DNA of 9,007 bases, from assembly GCA_026416315.1 (NCBI GenBank), contig JAOAFK010000016.1, positions 1-9,007 of the forward strand, read 5' to 3'. This DNA is from Syntrophorhabdaceae bacterium (GTDB lineage Bacteria > Desulfobacterota > Syntrophorhabdia > Syntrophorhabdales > Syntrophorhabdaceae). The first letter of the stretch is position 1. Each line of letters begins with the position of its first letter. The notes under the pieces are model-generated. The model ran no database searches and was not told where the DNA came from. It saw only the letters and a program-made list of their open reading frames with translations. The position numbers and the translations under genes were made by a program. Of this stretch, positions 1 to 5,883 are shown piece by piece.

Positions 1-1
1 A

Positions 2-817
2 AACCTTGAAAATGAAATATCCTTTTTAAGGAAAAAATTTTCAGAATTTCCTATGACTGTATCAGGCCTTGAAGTAGCACTGTTCAGGGCATATCTTACA
101 TCACAAAACCAAAATGAGCACTCCTTCTGGGGTGCAAACCTAACTCACATCGAAACAGATATTACCATTCCTTTTTTGACTGTATTAGAACCCCTTAAGA
201 GATGGCTTGATGATTGTATTAAAAAAGGATTCAGGATTTTTAAAATTAAGGTTATTGGTGATATAGAGCTTGATACTCATTTACTCTTAAATGTTTATGG
301 GATTTTACAGGATTCTTTAGAGGAATTTAAAATACGGCTTGATGGAAACCAAGGTTTTACAGAAAAGTCATTTTTTAAATTACAAGATATAATAGAAAAA
401 AAAGGCATTCATATTGAATGTTTTGAACAGCCCCTGTTAAAGAATAATTATACAGGCATGAAAAATGTAAAAAAATATTCTCATTTCCCTGTAATACTCG
501 ATGAAACAGTATTCAATGCAGATGACATGTATCGAGCCATCTCTGAAGATATATGCCATGGAGTAAATATAAAGGTTGCAAAGAGCGGTATCTATGAATC
601 GAAAAAAATTATAGATTTGGCAAAGAAACATCATTTGAAACTGATGATAGGCTGTATGACCGAGACAATGGTTGGTCTATCTGCAGGTATTTATATGGCA
701 TGTGGAACAGGTGTGTTTGATTTCATTGACCTTGATTCCATCTACTATTTAAAATACAAAAAACATTATGGGAACATCCATCTTTTGACACCATTTTATT
801 TTATTAGCGACTTATAG
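2..817 (+). CDS. Enolase-superfamily dipeptide epimerase-like enzyme (5' end missing)
   Basis: The frame is open to the left edge and in phase with the ATG at 53, so the gene begins outside the window and 53 is an internal methionine. About 271 residues are visible against roughly 320-370 in the family; most of the N-terminal capping domain is missing. Numbering from Met 53 as residue 1, the barrel shows the superfamily catalytic set. K64-I-K66 is the KxK base motif. Metal ligands are D97 (in RLDGNQ), E125 (in FEQP) and D150 (in LDE). K174 (in VNIK) is the opposite base. The GCMTET segment (200-205) and D226-L-D228 on the eighth strand match the L-Ala-D/L-Glu and related dipeptide epimerases, where the DxD aspartates hold the substrate amino group. 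I infer epimerisation of a dipeptide, possibly in murein peptide recycling. Substrate is not certain, and o-succinylbenzoate synthase or a cycloisomerase is less likely given DxD. No hairpin terminator follows the stop. Confidence 0.8.
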   Translation, partial: NLENEISFLRKKFSEFPMTVSGLEVALFRAYLTSQNQNEHSFWGANLTHIETDITIPFLTVLEPLKRWLDDCIKKGFRIFKIKVIGDIELDTHLLLNVYGILQDSLEEFKIRLDGNQGFTEKSFFKLQDIIEKKGIHIECFEQPLLKNNYTGMKNVKKYSHFPVILDETVFNADDMYRAISEDICHGVNIKVAKSGIYESKKIIDLAKKHHLKLMIGCMTETMVGLSAGIYMACGTGVFDFIDLDSIYYLKYKKHYGNIHLLTPFYFISDL

Positions 818-885
818 TTTTCTTTCTTGACAAAATTTTGAATGAATGCTACCCATTGTTATAAAGAGATTTAATTTTGTTTTAA

Positions 886-913
886 ATGAGAAAGAAGGGG
901 GGTGACATATAAT
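886..913 (+). promoter_or_regulatory. Candidate sigma-70 promoter of the dodecin gene
   Basis: A perfect TATAAT lies at 908-913, and ATGAGA at 886-891 (4 of 6 to the -35 consensus) sits 16 bases before it. Transcription would start near 920 and leave a short leader containing the ribosome site at 931-936. The spacer contains a run of six G (897-902). A TTGACA at 827-832 is an alternative -35 but has no credible -10 at 16-18 bases. Confidence 0.45.
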
Positions 914-942
914 TTTAATAACACAATAAAAGGAGGGTTATT

Positions 943-1158
943 ATGCCAGAAAGTGTTTACAAAATTATCGAGATAGTAGGGACGAGTACAAAGTCCTGGG
1001 AGGATGCTGCAAAGAATGCCGTTGAGACAGCATCCAAGACTTTAAAAGATTTAAGGATTGCAGAAGTGGTCAAGCTTGATATGACCCTTGAAAATGGAAA
1101 GGTGACATCATACAGGGCAAGGGTGAATGTCTCGTTTAAATATCATGGTGAAATGTAA
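943..1158 (+). CDS. Dodecin-family small protein
   Basis: This 71-residue protein matches the dodecin family over its full length. It has the N-terminal VYKIIEIVGTS strand (5-15), the SWEDA helix start (18-22), and the second and third strands with LENGKVTSYRA (49-59) and a VSFKYH ending (63-68). Dodecins assemble into hollow dodecamers that bind and buffer flavins. The start is secure: AGGAGG at 931-936 is six bases before ATG 943. The gene is a single-gene transcription unit with its own candidate promoter and a strong terminator 22 bases after the stop. In the classical flavin-binding members the helix is followed by an LDWFEV-type segment whose Trp stacks on the isoalloxazine ring; here the segment reads LRIAEV (37-42), so that Trp is Ile or Ala. 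The Gln that often contacts flavin also appears replaced, by Arg58. Fold assignment is firm; flavin binding is uncertain. Confidence 0.93.
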   Translation: MPESVYKIIEIVGTSTKSWEDAAKNAVETASKTLKDLRIAEVVKLDMTLENGKVTSYRARVNVSFKYHGEM

Positions 1159-1180
1159 ATTAAACTTTTGTTCTTAAAAA

Positions 1181-1206
1181 GGGCAGATGCTATTCTGCCC
1201 TTTTTT
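1181..1206 (+). terminator. Rho-independent terminator after the dodecin gene
   Basis: A perfect 7-bp GC-rich stem is formed by GGGCAGA (1181-1187) and TCTGCCC (1194-1200), with a 6-base loop and six T directly after it (1201-1206). Five A precede the stem, so it could also terminate from the other side. It separates the dodecin unit from the next operon and shows that the following gene cannot start upstream of it. Confidence 0.93.
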
Positions 1207-1240
1207 CTAAAGACATTTTTATTCACAAAAATCAAAAAAC

Positions 1241-1256
1241 AGTATAAATTTATACT
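1241..1256. promoter_or_regulatory. 16-bp perfect palindrome overlapping a candidate -10 element
   Basis: AGTATAAA (1241-1248) is followed directly by its reverse complement TTTATACT (1249-1256). It contains TATAAA (1243-1248), a possible -10 element for the gene starting at 1270; the best -35 is TTCACA (1222-1227) at a short 15-base spacing. Its position between the dodecin terminator and the next gene makes it a candidate promoter and operator, but AT-rich palindromes of this size can arise by chance in this base composition. Confidence 0.35.
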
Positions 1257-1269
1257 CCATTATATTCAT

Positions 1270-1935
1270 ATGCAAAACAATTATTTTTTAATTATCGGAA
1301 CAATCCACAGGGATGAATCATTTTTTGAAAATCTTTTTAATTTTATTGAAAATTTAAGGCCGCAAGTATTAACATTAGAGCTGTCATATTATGGATTGAG
1401 CTTTAGAGAAAAAAAGGGTGACCATTATATAAAGATGCTCAACGATAATCTCAAAAAATTAGGTAAAGACACAGAAAACATAAAAAACGAATATATTGAA
1501 GACATAAAGAATTACCTTAACATCCCATATGAATACAGGGTGGCCTCAACATACATTAAAGAATACGGTGGTGCTTTGTACCTGGTAGATATGGACATCT
1601 TTTCATACTTTAACTTAAAAGACATTGATAATCTAATTTCTGAGGAAAACCTAAAAAACCTTTTGACATTGGAACAATTGCCAAAAAACAAGATGTCTGA
1701 GGTGATCCTTGCAAGACTTTATTTTGAGAAAGGCATAAAGACATTTCAATATACTGAAGAAATGCGTGTGCGTGATGAATATATGTGTCATAAGATTATG
1801 CTCCTTATGAAATCCCATCAGAATGAAAGTTTTCTCCATATATGTGGCTGGCAGCATTTACCTGACCCTTACAAGATATATGAAAAATTAAAACCTGAAA
1901 AGGTGTTTATTTATGATAAAACTATTCGTATTTGA
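1270..1935 (+). CDS. TraB/Tiki-clan-like protein of unknown function
   Basis: A 221-residue protein from ATG 1270. The frame is open from TTG 1168, but that would put the start before the dodecin terminator, and homology-like motifs begin only after 1270. No clear Shine-Dalgarno is visible. Motifs resemble the TraB/PrgY/GumN/Tiki clan: G10-T-x-H13 after the first strand; RPQVLTLE with E37; a middle segment like the usual A-x-x-x-A...liDxD stretch, here ALYLVDMD with D107 and D109; R168-D-E170 in a helix resembling the ERNxxMA motif; and a late GWQHL with H196. In that clan the conserved Glu, His and Arg residues build a metal-dependent hydrolase-like site. No signal peptide is evident, so it is probably cytoplasmic. 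It overlaps the next gene by 23 bases, which supports an operon with the HAD protein and lgt. Clan assignment is by motif reading only; the substrate is unknown. Confidence 0.65.
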   Translation: MQNNYFLIIGTIHRDESFFENLFNFIENLRPQVLTLELSYYGLSFREKKGDHYIKMLNDNLKKLGKDTENIKNEYIEDIKNYLNIPYEYRVASTYIKEYGGALYLVDMDIFSYFNLKDIDNLISEENLKNLLTLEQLPKNKMSEVILARLYFEKGIKTFQYTEEMRVRDEYMCHKIMLLMKSHQNESFLHICGWQHLPDPYKIYEKLKPEKVFIYDKTIRI

Positions 1936-2563
1936 CCTCGGCAATGTGATCCTTCCATTTGACCACAGAAAGATACCGGAAAAGTTGCTTCTGTGGTCTC
2001 AAAAAAAAGAACAATTCGATTCCATTGAAATGTTTGAATACATATTCGGGGCTGATAACGGTCTCATTAATCCCTATGAAGAGGGTGAAATGTCAACAGA
2101 AGAATTTTTTAAGATTATCTCTGATAGATACTACCTAAATATGTCCCTTGAAGATTTTAAAAACATATGGACACCTATCTTTTTAGAGGATAAAGGGGTT
2201 GAAAAAATAATCTTGAATTTAAAAGAACTCGGTTATCCCCTCTTTATTTTAAGTAACACAAATGAGCTTCATTTCACATACATAAAAGAAACCTATCCCA
2301 TAGTGCATGTTTTTAATGAATGGATCTTATCCTATGAGGTTGGTGCAAAAAAGCCAAAAAAAAGGATATTCGAAGAGATATTTAGAAGGGCTGAAGTATC
2401 TGGCAGCGAGGTATTCTATGTAGATGATACAGAATCTTATGTCTTAAAGGCTAAAGAGATGTTCGGGATATACGGTGTGGTTTACAAAGGGGCAGATGAA
2501 CTGAGGACTGAGATAAAAAAAGTTTTAAACAGAAAAAAGGCAAAAAACCATGAGATTTCCTGA
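1913..2563 (+). CDS. HAD-superfamily phosphatase (YihX-like)
   Basis: A 216-residue haloacid dehalogenase-type hydrolase. Motif I is FDLGNVI with nucleophile D8; motif II is ILSNTNE with S114; motif III is K147 in GAKKPKKR; motif IV is FYVDDTE with D171 and D172. The alpha-helical cap lies between roughly residues 15 and 90. The second residue of motif I, normally Asp, is Gly10, as in the DLGNV group that contains E. coli YihX, an alpha-D-glucose-1-phosphate phosphatase. A small sugar phosphate is therefore a reasonable guess for substrate, but HAD specificity cannot be read from motifs. The start is supported by AAAAGG at 1898-1903, nine bases before ATG 1913. It overlaps the preceding gene by 23 bases and lgt by 14, so translation is probably coupled along the operon. 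Confidence 0.88.
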   Translation: MIKLFVFDLGNVILPFDHRKIPEKLLLWSQKKEQFDSIEMFEYIFGADNGLINPYEEGEMSTEEFFKIISDRYYLNMSLEDFKNIWTPIFLEDKGVEKIILNLKELGYPLFILSNTNELHFTYIKETYPIVHVFNEWILSYEVGAKKPKKRIFEEIFRRAEVSGSEVFYVDDTESYVLKAKEMFGIYGVVYKGADELRTEIKKVLNRKKAKNHEIS

Positions 2564-3326
2564 TATTGACCCCGTAATTGTTAAAATCGGCCCATTATCA
2601 TTGAGATGGTATGGGCTTATGTATATATTCGGTTTTGCCTCTTCATACCTTTTAGTCCTCTATCAGATAAAAAAGAAATCATTGAATATAAGCCGCAATT
2701 TTATTGACGACCTCTATTTCTATCTGATCCTTGGTTTAATAATAGGGGCAAGGCTTGGCTATATCTTATTTTATAATCTCGAATTCTATCTTAAAAATCC
2801 CTTTGAAGTATTTATAATATGGCATGGTGGTATGTCCTTTCACGGTGGTCTTGTAGGCACATTAATAGCAGGTTATATATACATTAAAAAGAAAAAGATG
2901 GATTTTTTTAAAATTTCTGACCTTATCATCCCCACCTGCCCTATAGGCCTTGCCTTCGGTAGAATTGGAAATTTCATCAATAAAGAATTATACGGAAAAC
3001 CTTCCTCTCTGCCATGGGCAATGGTGTTTCCCGGTGCAGGAGAGGTGTCCAGACATCCTTCCCAGCTTTATGAGGCTTTTCTTGAGGGCCTTATACTTTT
3101 CATCATCCTATGGTTCTATAAAGACAGGAAAAAATATGACGGTGACGTATTTGCCCTTTTTATTATACTTTATGGTATCTTTCGATTTTTTTGTGAATTT
3201 TTTCGTGAACCGGACCCACAAATAGGTTATATTATAAATATATTTACTATGGGGCAGGTTCTTAGCTTTTTGATGTTCTGTGCCGGATGTGTATTAAAAT
3301 TGTACATCCGCAAAATTAAAGATTAA
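2550..3326 (+). CDS. lgt: Phosphatidylglycerol-prolipoprotein diacylglyceryl transferase
   Basis: Lgt moves a diacylglyceryl group from phosphatidylglycerol to the lipobox cysteine of prolipoproteins, the first step of lipoprotein maturation in the inner membrane. The 258 residues show about seven hydrophobic segments and the full signature: GGMSFHGG with H98, GRIGNFINKELYG (137-149) with R138 and N141, RHPSQLYEA (168-176), and Y208-x3-R212-x3-E216, which align with E. coli H103, R143, N146, Y235, R239 and E243. Length is a little under the E. coli protein (291), with shorter loops. ATG 2550 has AAAAGG at 2535-2540 and lies inside the end of the HAD gene (14-base overlap). The partner genes have no obvious link to lipoprotein maturation, so the operon seems to be one of convenience. 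Confidence 0.97.
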   Translation: MRFPDIDPVIVKIGPLSLRWYGLMYIFGFASSYLLVLYQIKKKSLNISRNFIDDLYFYLILGLIIGARLGYILFYNLEFYLKNPFEVFIIWHGGMSFHGGLVGTLIAGYIYIKKKKMDFFKISDLIIPTCPIGLAFGRIGNFINKELYGKPSSLPWAMVFPGAGEVSRHPSQLYEAFLEGLILFIILWFYKDRKKYDGDVFALFIILYGIFRFFCEFFREPDPQIGYIINIFTMGQVLSFLMFCAGCVLKLYIRKIKD

Positions 3327-3350
3327 ATTTTGTATACATTTTTTAATCTT
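3319..3350. repeat. 32-bp interrupted palindrome at the end of lgt
   Basis: The arms AAGATTAAA (3319-3327) and TTTAATCTT (3342-3350) are perfect reverse complements and are centred on the same point as the inner palindrome TGTATACA (3331-3338); only the three T on each side of the core break the symmetry. It includes the lgt stop codon. It could act as a weak AU-rich hairpin after lgt, as an extended protein-binding site, or both. It lacks a GC-rich stem, so it is not a standard terminator. Confidence 0.5.
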
Positions 3351-3373
3351 CAAACCTTGACAAAATGTATACA
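3331..3373. promoter_or_regulatory. Two TGTATACA sites, probable operators
   Basis: The 8-bp palindrome TGTATACA occurs at 3331-3338 and at 3366-3373, 35 bp apart. The second copy sits entirely within the spacer between the -35 and -10 elements of the next promoter, a classic repressor position. The upstream copy is the centre of a larger palindrome. The core resembles sites bound by GntR-family regulators, but no regulator gene is in the window, so the protein is unknown. Confidence 0.5.
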
Positions 3374-3385
3374 GGTTTTTAAAAT
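3357..3385 (+). promoter_or_regulatory. Near-consensus sigma-70 promoter for the dehydratase pair
   Basis: TTGACA (3357-3362) is a perfect -35, followed by a 17-base spacer and TAAAAT (3380-3385), 5 of 6 to the -10 consensus. Transcription should start near 3392, giving a leader of about 25 bases before ATG 3417. The spacer carries one TGTATACA palindrome. Confidence 0.85.
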
Positions 3386-3416
3386 AAGGGAAATTTTTTA
3401 AATTTCTGGAGGCTCT

Positions 3417-4550
3417 ATGTGGGAGAACCTAAGCTTAAAAGAAGTTGTGGAGTTAACAAAAGACCCGTTCCCGTCTATCAGGAAATGGGTTAAGGAAAAA
3501 GGCAAAAAGGTCATAGGCAGCACGATTCCTGATGTGCCAGAAGAGGTGATTCATGCTTTTGGATTTCTACCTGTTTCACTAATAGGGACAGATAAACCAT
3601 TAAAAAAGGCTCCGAGCAGGCTGCCTGACAACGCATGCTCCCTTGCAAGAAGTAATCTTGAGCTTGTTTTAAGCTACGAGGGAGACCTTTTTGATGGTTT
3701 TGTTTTGCCGCAGGTTTGTGACACAACACAGCACCTCTCTGATATCTGGAGGATTCACTTTCCGAATAAATATATGGAGTGTTTTCTTGCACCCCGTCAG
3801 GTAGATAGACCGAGTGCAAGATACTGGGTCAAGGAAGAGATAGAAAGGCTCATTGAATCTATGGGCAATTGGTCAGGTAAAAAAATCTCAAATAGTGACC
3901 TAATGAATTCCATAAATCTTTTTAATGAAAACAAAAGGCTCCTTAAAGAAATCTATGATTTTAAGAAGAAAAATCCGGGAGCGTTGTCCAACAAAGAATT
4001 CTTTTCTCTTGTAAAATTATCCATGCAGGTGGACAAAGAAGAGTTTAACAAGAGCTTAAAAGCTATAAAAGACCAGTTAAAACCGCAAAAAGGTGAAGGC
4101 TACCTCGATGTGGTCCTTGCAGGTATTACCTGTGACCCTCCTGAAGTCTACGGACTCTTTGATGAGATAAAACTAAACATTGTGGCAGATACCCTGGTAA
4201 CAGGCACTCGCTACATCCAGGGGATCGTTCCTCAGGATAAAGACCCCGTTGAAGGCATGGTAGATAGACATATGAACAGGGGGTTCTTCTCGCCAATCCA
4301 TGATAATGTCTACAGAAATTTTGAAGAGATAAAGGCCTTATATAAAGAAAACAATGCAAAGGCGGTTATATATATACATATAGAATTCTGTGAATCCCAG
4401 GAATATGACCTACCTGATCTAAAAAACATGCTGAGAAAGGAAGGCATACCATTTCATGTGATGGATACAGAGTATCAGACCTTGTCTTTATCTCACTTGA
4501 GGACAAGACTTCAAGCATTTTTTGAATCTTTGAAAGGGGGCGCCCTATGA
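3417..4550 (+). CDS. 2-hydroxyacyl-CoA dehydratase / benzoyl-CoA reductase family, small (BcrC/HgdB-like) subunit
   Basis: A 377-residue member of the HgdB/BcrC family, iron-sulfur enzymes that carry out difficult radical reductions or dehydrations on acyl-CoA substrates. Three family cysteines that normally ligate a [4Fe-4S] cluster are visible: C74 in DNACSLARS, C101 in PQVCDTT and C325 in IEFCESQEYD. C239 in AGITCDPPE is an additional conserved-looking cysteine at the start of the second alpha/beta domain. The C terminus ends with the typical LRTRLQAFFESL segment. ATG 3417 follows TGGAGG (3407-3412) at a short four-base spacing. Its stop overlaps the start of the next gene by four bases (ATGA), so the two subunits are made together. 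Lengths of 377 and 418 match BcrC and BcrB (or the two HgdAB-type subunits), but no ATPase activase (BcrA/D, HgdC) follows. The substrate cannot be told from sequence; a benzoyl-CoA reductase role is not shown. Confidence 0.88.
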   Translation: MWENLSLKEVVELTKDPFPSIRKWVKEKGKKVIGSTIPDVPEEVIHAFGFLPVSLIGTDKPLKKAPSRLPDNACSLARSNLELVLSYEGDLFDGFVLPQVCDTTQHLSDIWRIHFPNKYMECFLAPRQVDRPSARYWVKEEIERLIESMGNWSGKKISNSDLMNSINLFNENKRLLKEIYDFKKKNPGALSNKEFFSLVKLSMQVDKEEFNKSLKAIKDQLKPQKGEGYLDVVLAGITCDPPEVYGLFDEIKLNIVADTLVTGTRYIQGIVPQDKDPVEGMVDRHMNRGFFSPIHDNVYRNFEEIKALYKENNAKAVIYIHIEFCESQEYDLPDLKNMLRKEGIPFHVMDTEYQTLSLSHLRTRLQAFFESLKGGAL

Positions 4551-5803
4551 GTGAAACACAAAAATCAGAAAAACCAAAAAAGGAACTCACAAAATCCCAG
4601 ATGCTTTCAAAAAAGATTACAGAAGACTATATGAACGAGGCATTTCGTGCTCATGAACTCGGAAAATTGATAGGCTACACAACGGCCATTTCTCCTGTAG
4701 AGATCTTTGTTGCCCACGATATAATTCCCATATATCCTGAAAACCATGCAGTGGCAAATCTTACAGCAAAGAAAGGTGCTCAACTCTGCGCCGTTACAGA
4801 AAATTTGGGCTACACAAGCCATCTATGTGCTTATGCGAGAAGTGATTTAGGTTACAGGGAAACAGGTATAACTGTAACAAGGGGTATCCCTGAACCTGAC
4901 CTTTTTCTTGCATGCAATGCCCAGTGCTTTACCCTCACCAAATGGTTTCAGGTGCTTGCCCGAAGGGGAAATCTCCCTGTTTTTGTCTTTGATACACCAG
5001 AATACATAATGGATAAGAAGGCAAGGCAGGAAATTATAAAATACTGTGTGCTCCAGCTCAAAGAACTGATCAGTTTTCTCGAAGAGGTGACAAAGAGAAA
5101 GTTTGATTATGACAGACTAAACGAGGTGATGAAATATTCAGCAGAATCCAGTAGGCTCTATAAAAAATTCCTTGATATGGCACAGTACAAACCATCCCCC
5201 ATCAGTATTTTTGATGCCTTGATAGGCATGGCCATTGCGGTTTATAGAAGAGGCACACCAGAATGCGTGGAATATTACAGAACCCTGTGTGAAGAATTCC
5301 AGGAAAAGGCAGATAAAGGTATAGGTGTGCTGCCGAAGGATAAGGAAAAATATCGTTTATACTGGGAGAACCTCCCTGTATGGTTTAAATTTAGTGACCA
5401 TGCAAAGCTTTTGGGTTCATACGGAGGTGTGATCCTTACATCCCTTTATGTCCATGCCTGGAGCTTTGAATTTGATCTCAATAAAGACCCACTGCTTACC
5501 CTTGCGGAAAACTATGTTTCAAGATTTTCCAATTCAACCCTTGAGGATAGGGCCGATATGGCTATGGACCTCTTTAAGAGATATTCTCTAAATGGCATGA
5601 TCATGTTTATGAACAGAAGCTGTAAGGCCGTATCCTTTGCAGTACCTACCTTGAAGGATGTCCTTGTAAAAAGAACAGGTATACCAGCCCTTGTGTTTGA
5701 AAGTGATATGGGAGATCAGAGATTCTATTCAGAGACCCAGATACGCACAAGGATAGAGGCGTATTTTGAGACCCTTGATAGATTGCAATCCAAAGTTGCT
5801 TAA
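4547..5803 (+). CDS. 2-hydroxyacyl-CoA dehydratase / benzoyl-CoA reductase family, large (BcrB/HgdA-like) subunit
   Basis: A 418-residue partner of the preceding subunit. Probable cluster-binding cysteines are C94 in SHLCAYARSDLG, C127 in NAQCFTLTKWF and C359 in NRSCKAVSF. The C terminus has the family pattern ESDMGDQRFYS...QIRTRIEAYFETL (385-410). Other cysteines (81, 123, 167, 240, 248) are not obvious ligands. The NAQCFTLTKWF segment resembles the same region of BcrB. The first 25 residues are Lys-rich and probably disordered. ATG 4547 overlaps the upstream stop and has AAAGGGGG at 4533-4540, six bases away. The heterodimer should need electrons from an ATP-hydrolysing [4Fe-4S] activator, which is not encoded here. 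A strong terminator follows within 35 bases, so the transcript is bicistronic. Confidence 0.88.
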   Translation: MSETQKSEKPKKELTKSQMLSKKITEDYMNEAFRAHELGKLIGYTTAISPVEIFVAHDIIPIYPENHAVANLTAKKGAQLCAVTENLGYTSHLCAYARSDLGYRETGITVTRGIPEPDLFLACNAQCFTLTKWFQVLARRGNLPVFVFDTPEYIMDKKARQEIIKYCVLQLKELISFLEEVTKRKFDYDRLNEVMKYSAESSRLYKKFLDMAQYKPSPISIFDALIGMAIAVYRRGTPECVEYYRTLCEEFQEKADKGIGVLPKDKEKYRLYWENLPVWFKFSDHAKLLGSYGGVILTSLYVHAWSFEFDLNKDPLLTLAENYVSRFSNSTLEDRADMAMDLFKRYSLNGMIMFMNRSCKAVSFAVPTLKDVLVKRTGIPALVFESDMGDQRFYSETQIRTRIEAYFETLDRLQSKVA

Positions 5804-5834
5804 AAAAGGCTACATTAAGATAGTTCTGTTTAAG

Positions 5835-5861
5835 GCCCTGGATAAAAGTCCAGGGCTTTTT
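5835..5861 (+). terminator. Rho-independent terminator after the dehydratase pair
   Basis: A perfect 8-bp stem GCCCTGGA (5835-5842) with TCCAGGGC (5849-5856), a 6-base loop and five T (5857-5861). It ends only 22 bases before larE, leaving no space for a separate promoter between the terminator and larE. Confidence 0.95.
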
Positions 5862-5883
5862 GTTTATCTAAAGGATAATATCT

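Noticed and set aside
827..855. TTGACA at 827-832 as the dodecin promoter
   Set aside because: The -35 is perfect, but at 16-18 bases the -10 reads about TACCCA, a poor match; the TATAAT at 908-913 is closer to the gene and better.
3511..3819. Reverse-strand open frame of about 100 residues inside the first dehydratase gene
   Set aside because: It lies opposite a clearly functional gene, has no recognisable domain and no ribosome site; it is a reading-frame shadow. Similar reverse frames at 4126-4359, 4366-4590 and 7759-8121 were set aside for the same reason.
3417..5803. A complete class I benzoyl-CoA reductase (bcrCBAD) cluster
   Set aside because: Subunit sizes and order fit bcrC and bcrB, but the ATPase subunits A and D are absent and a terminator follows directly, so benzoyl-CoA reduction is not supported.
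5783..5824. A promoter for larE upstream of the terminator
   Set aside because: TTGCAA and TTGCTT occur, but the paired -10 candidates match poorly and the strong terminator would lie in the leader.
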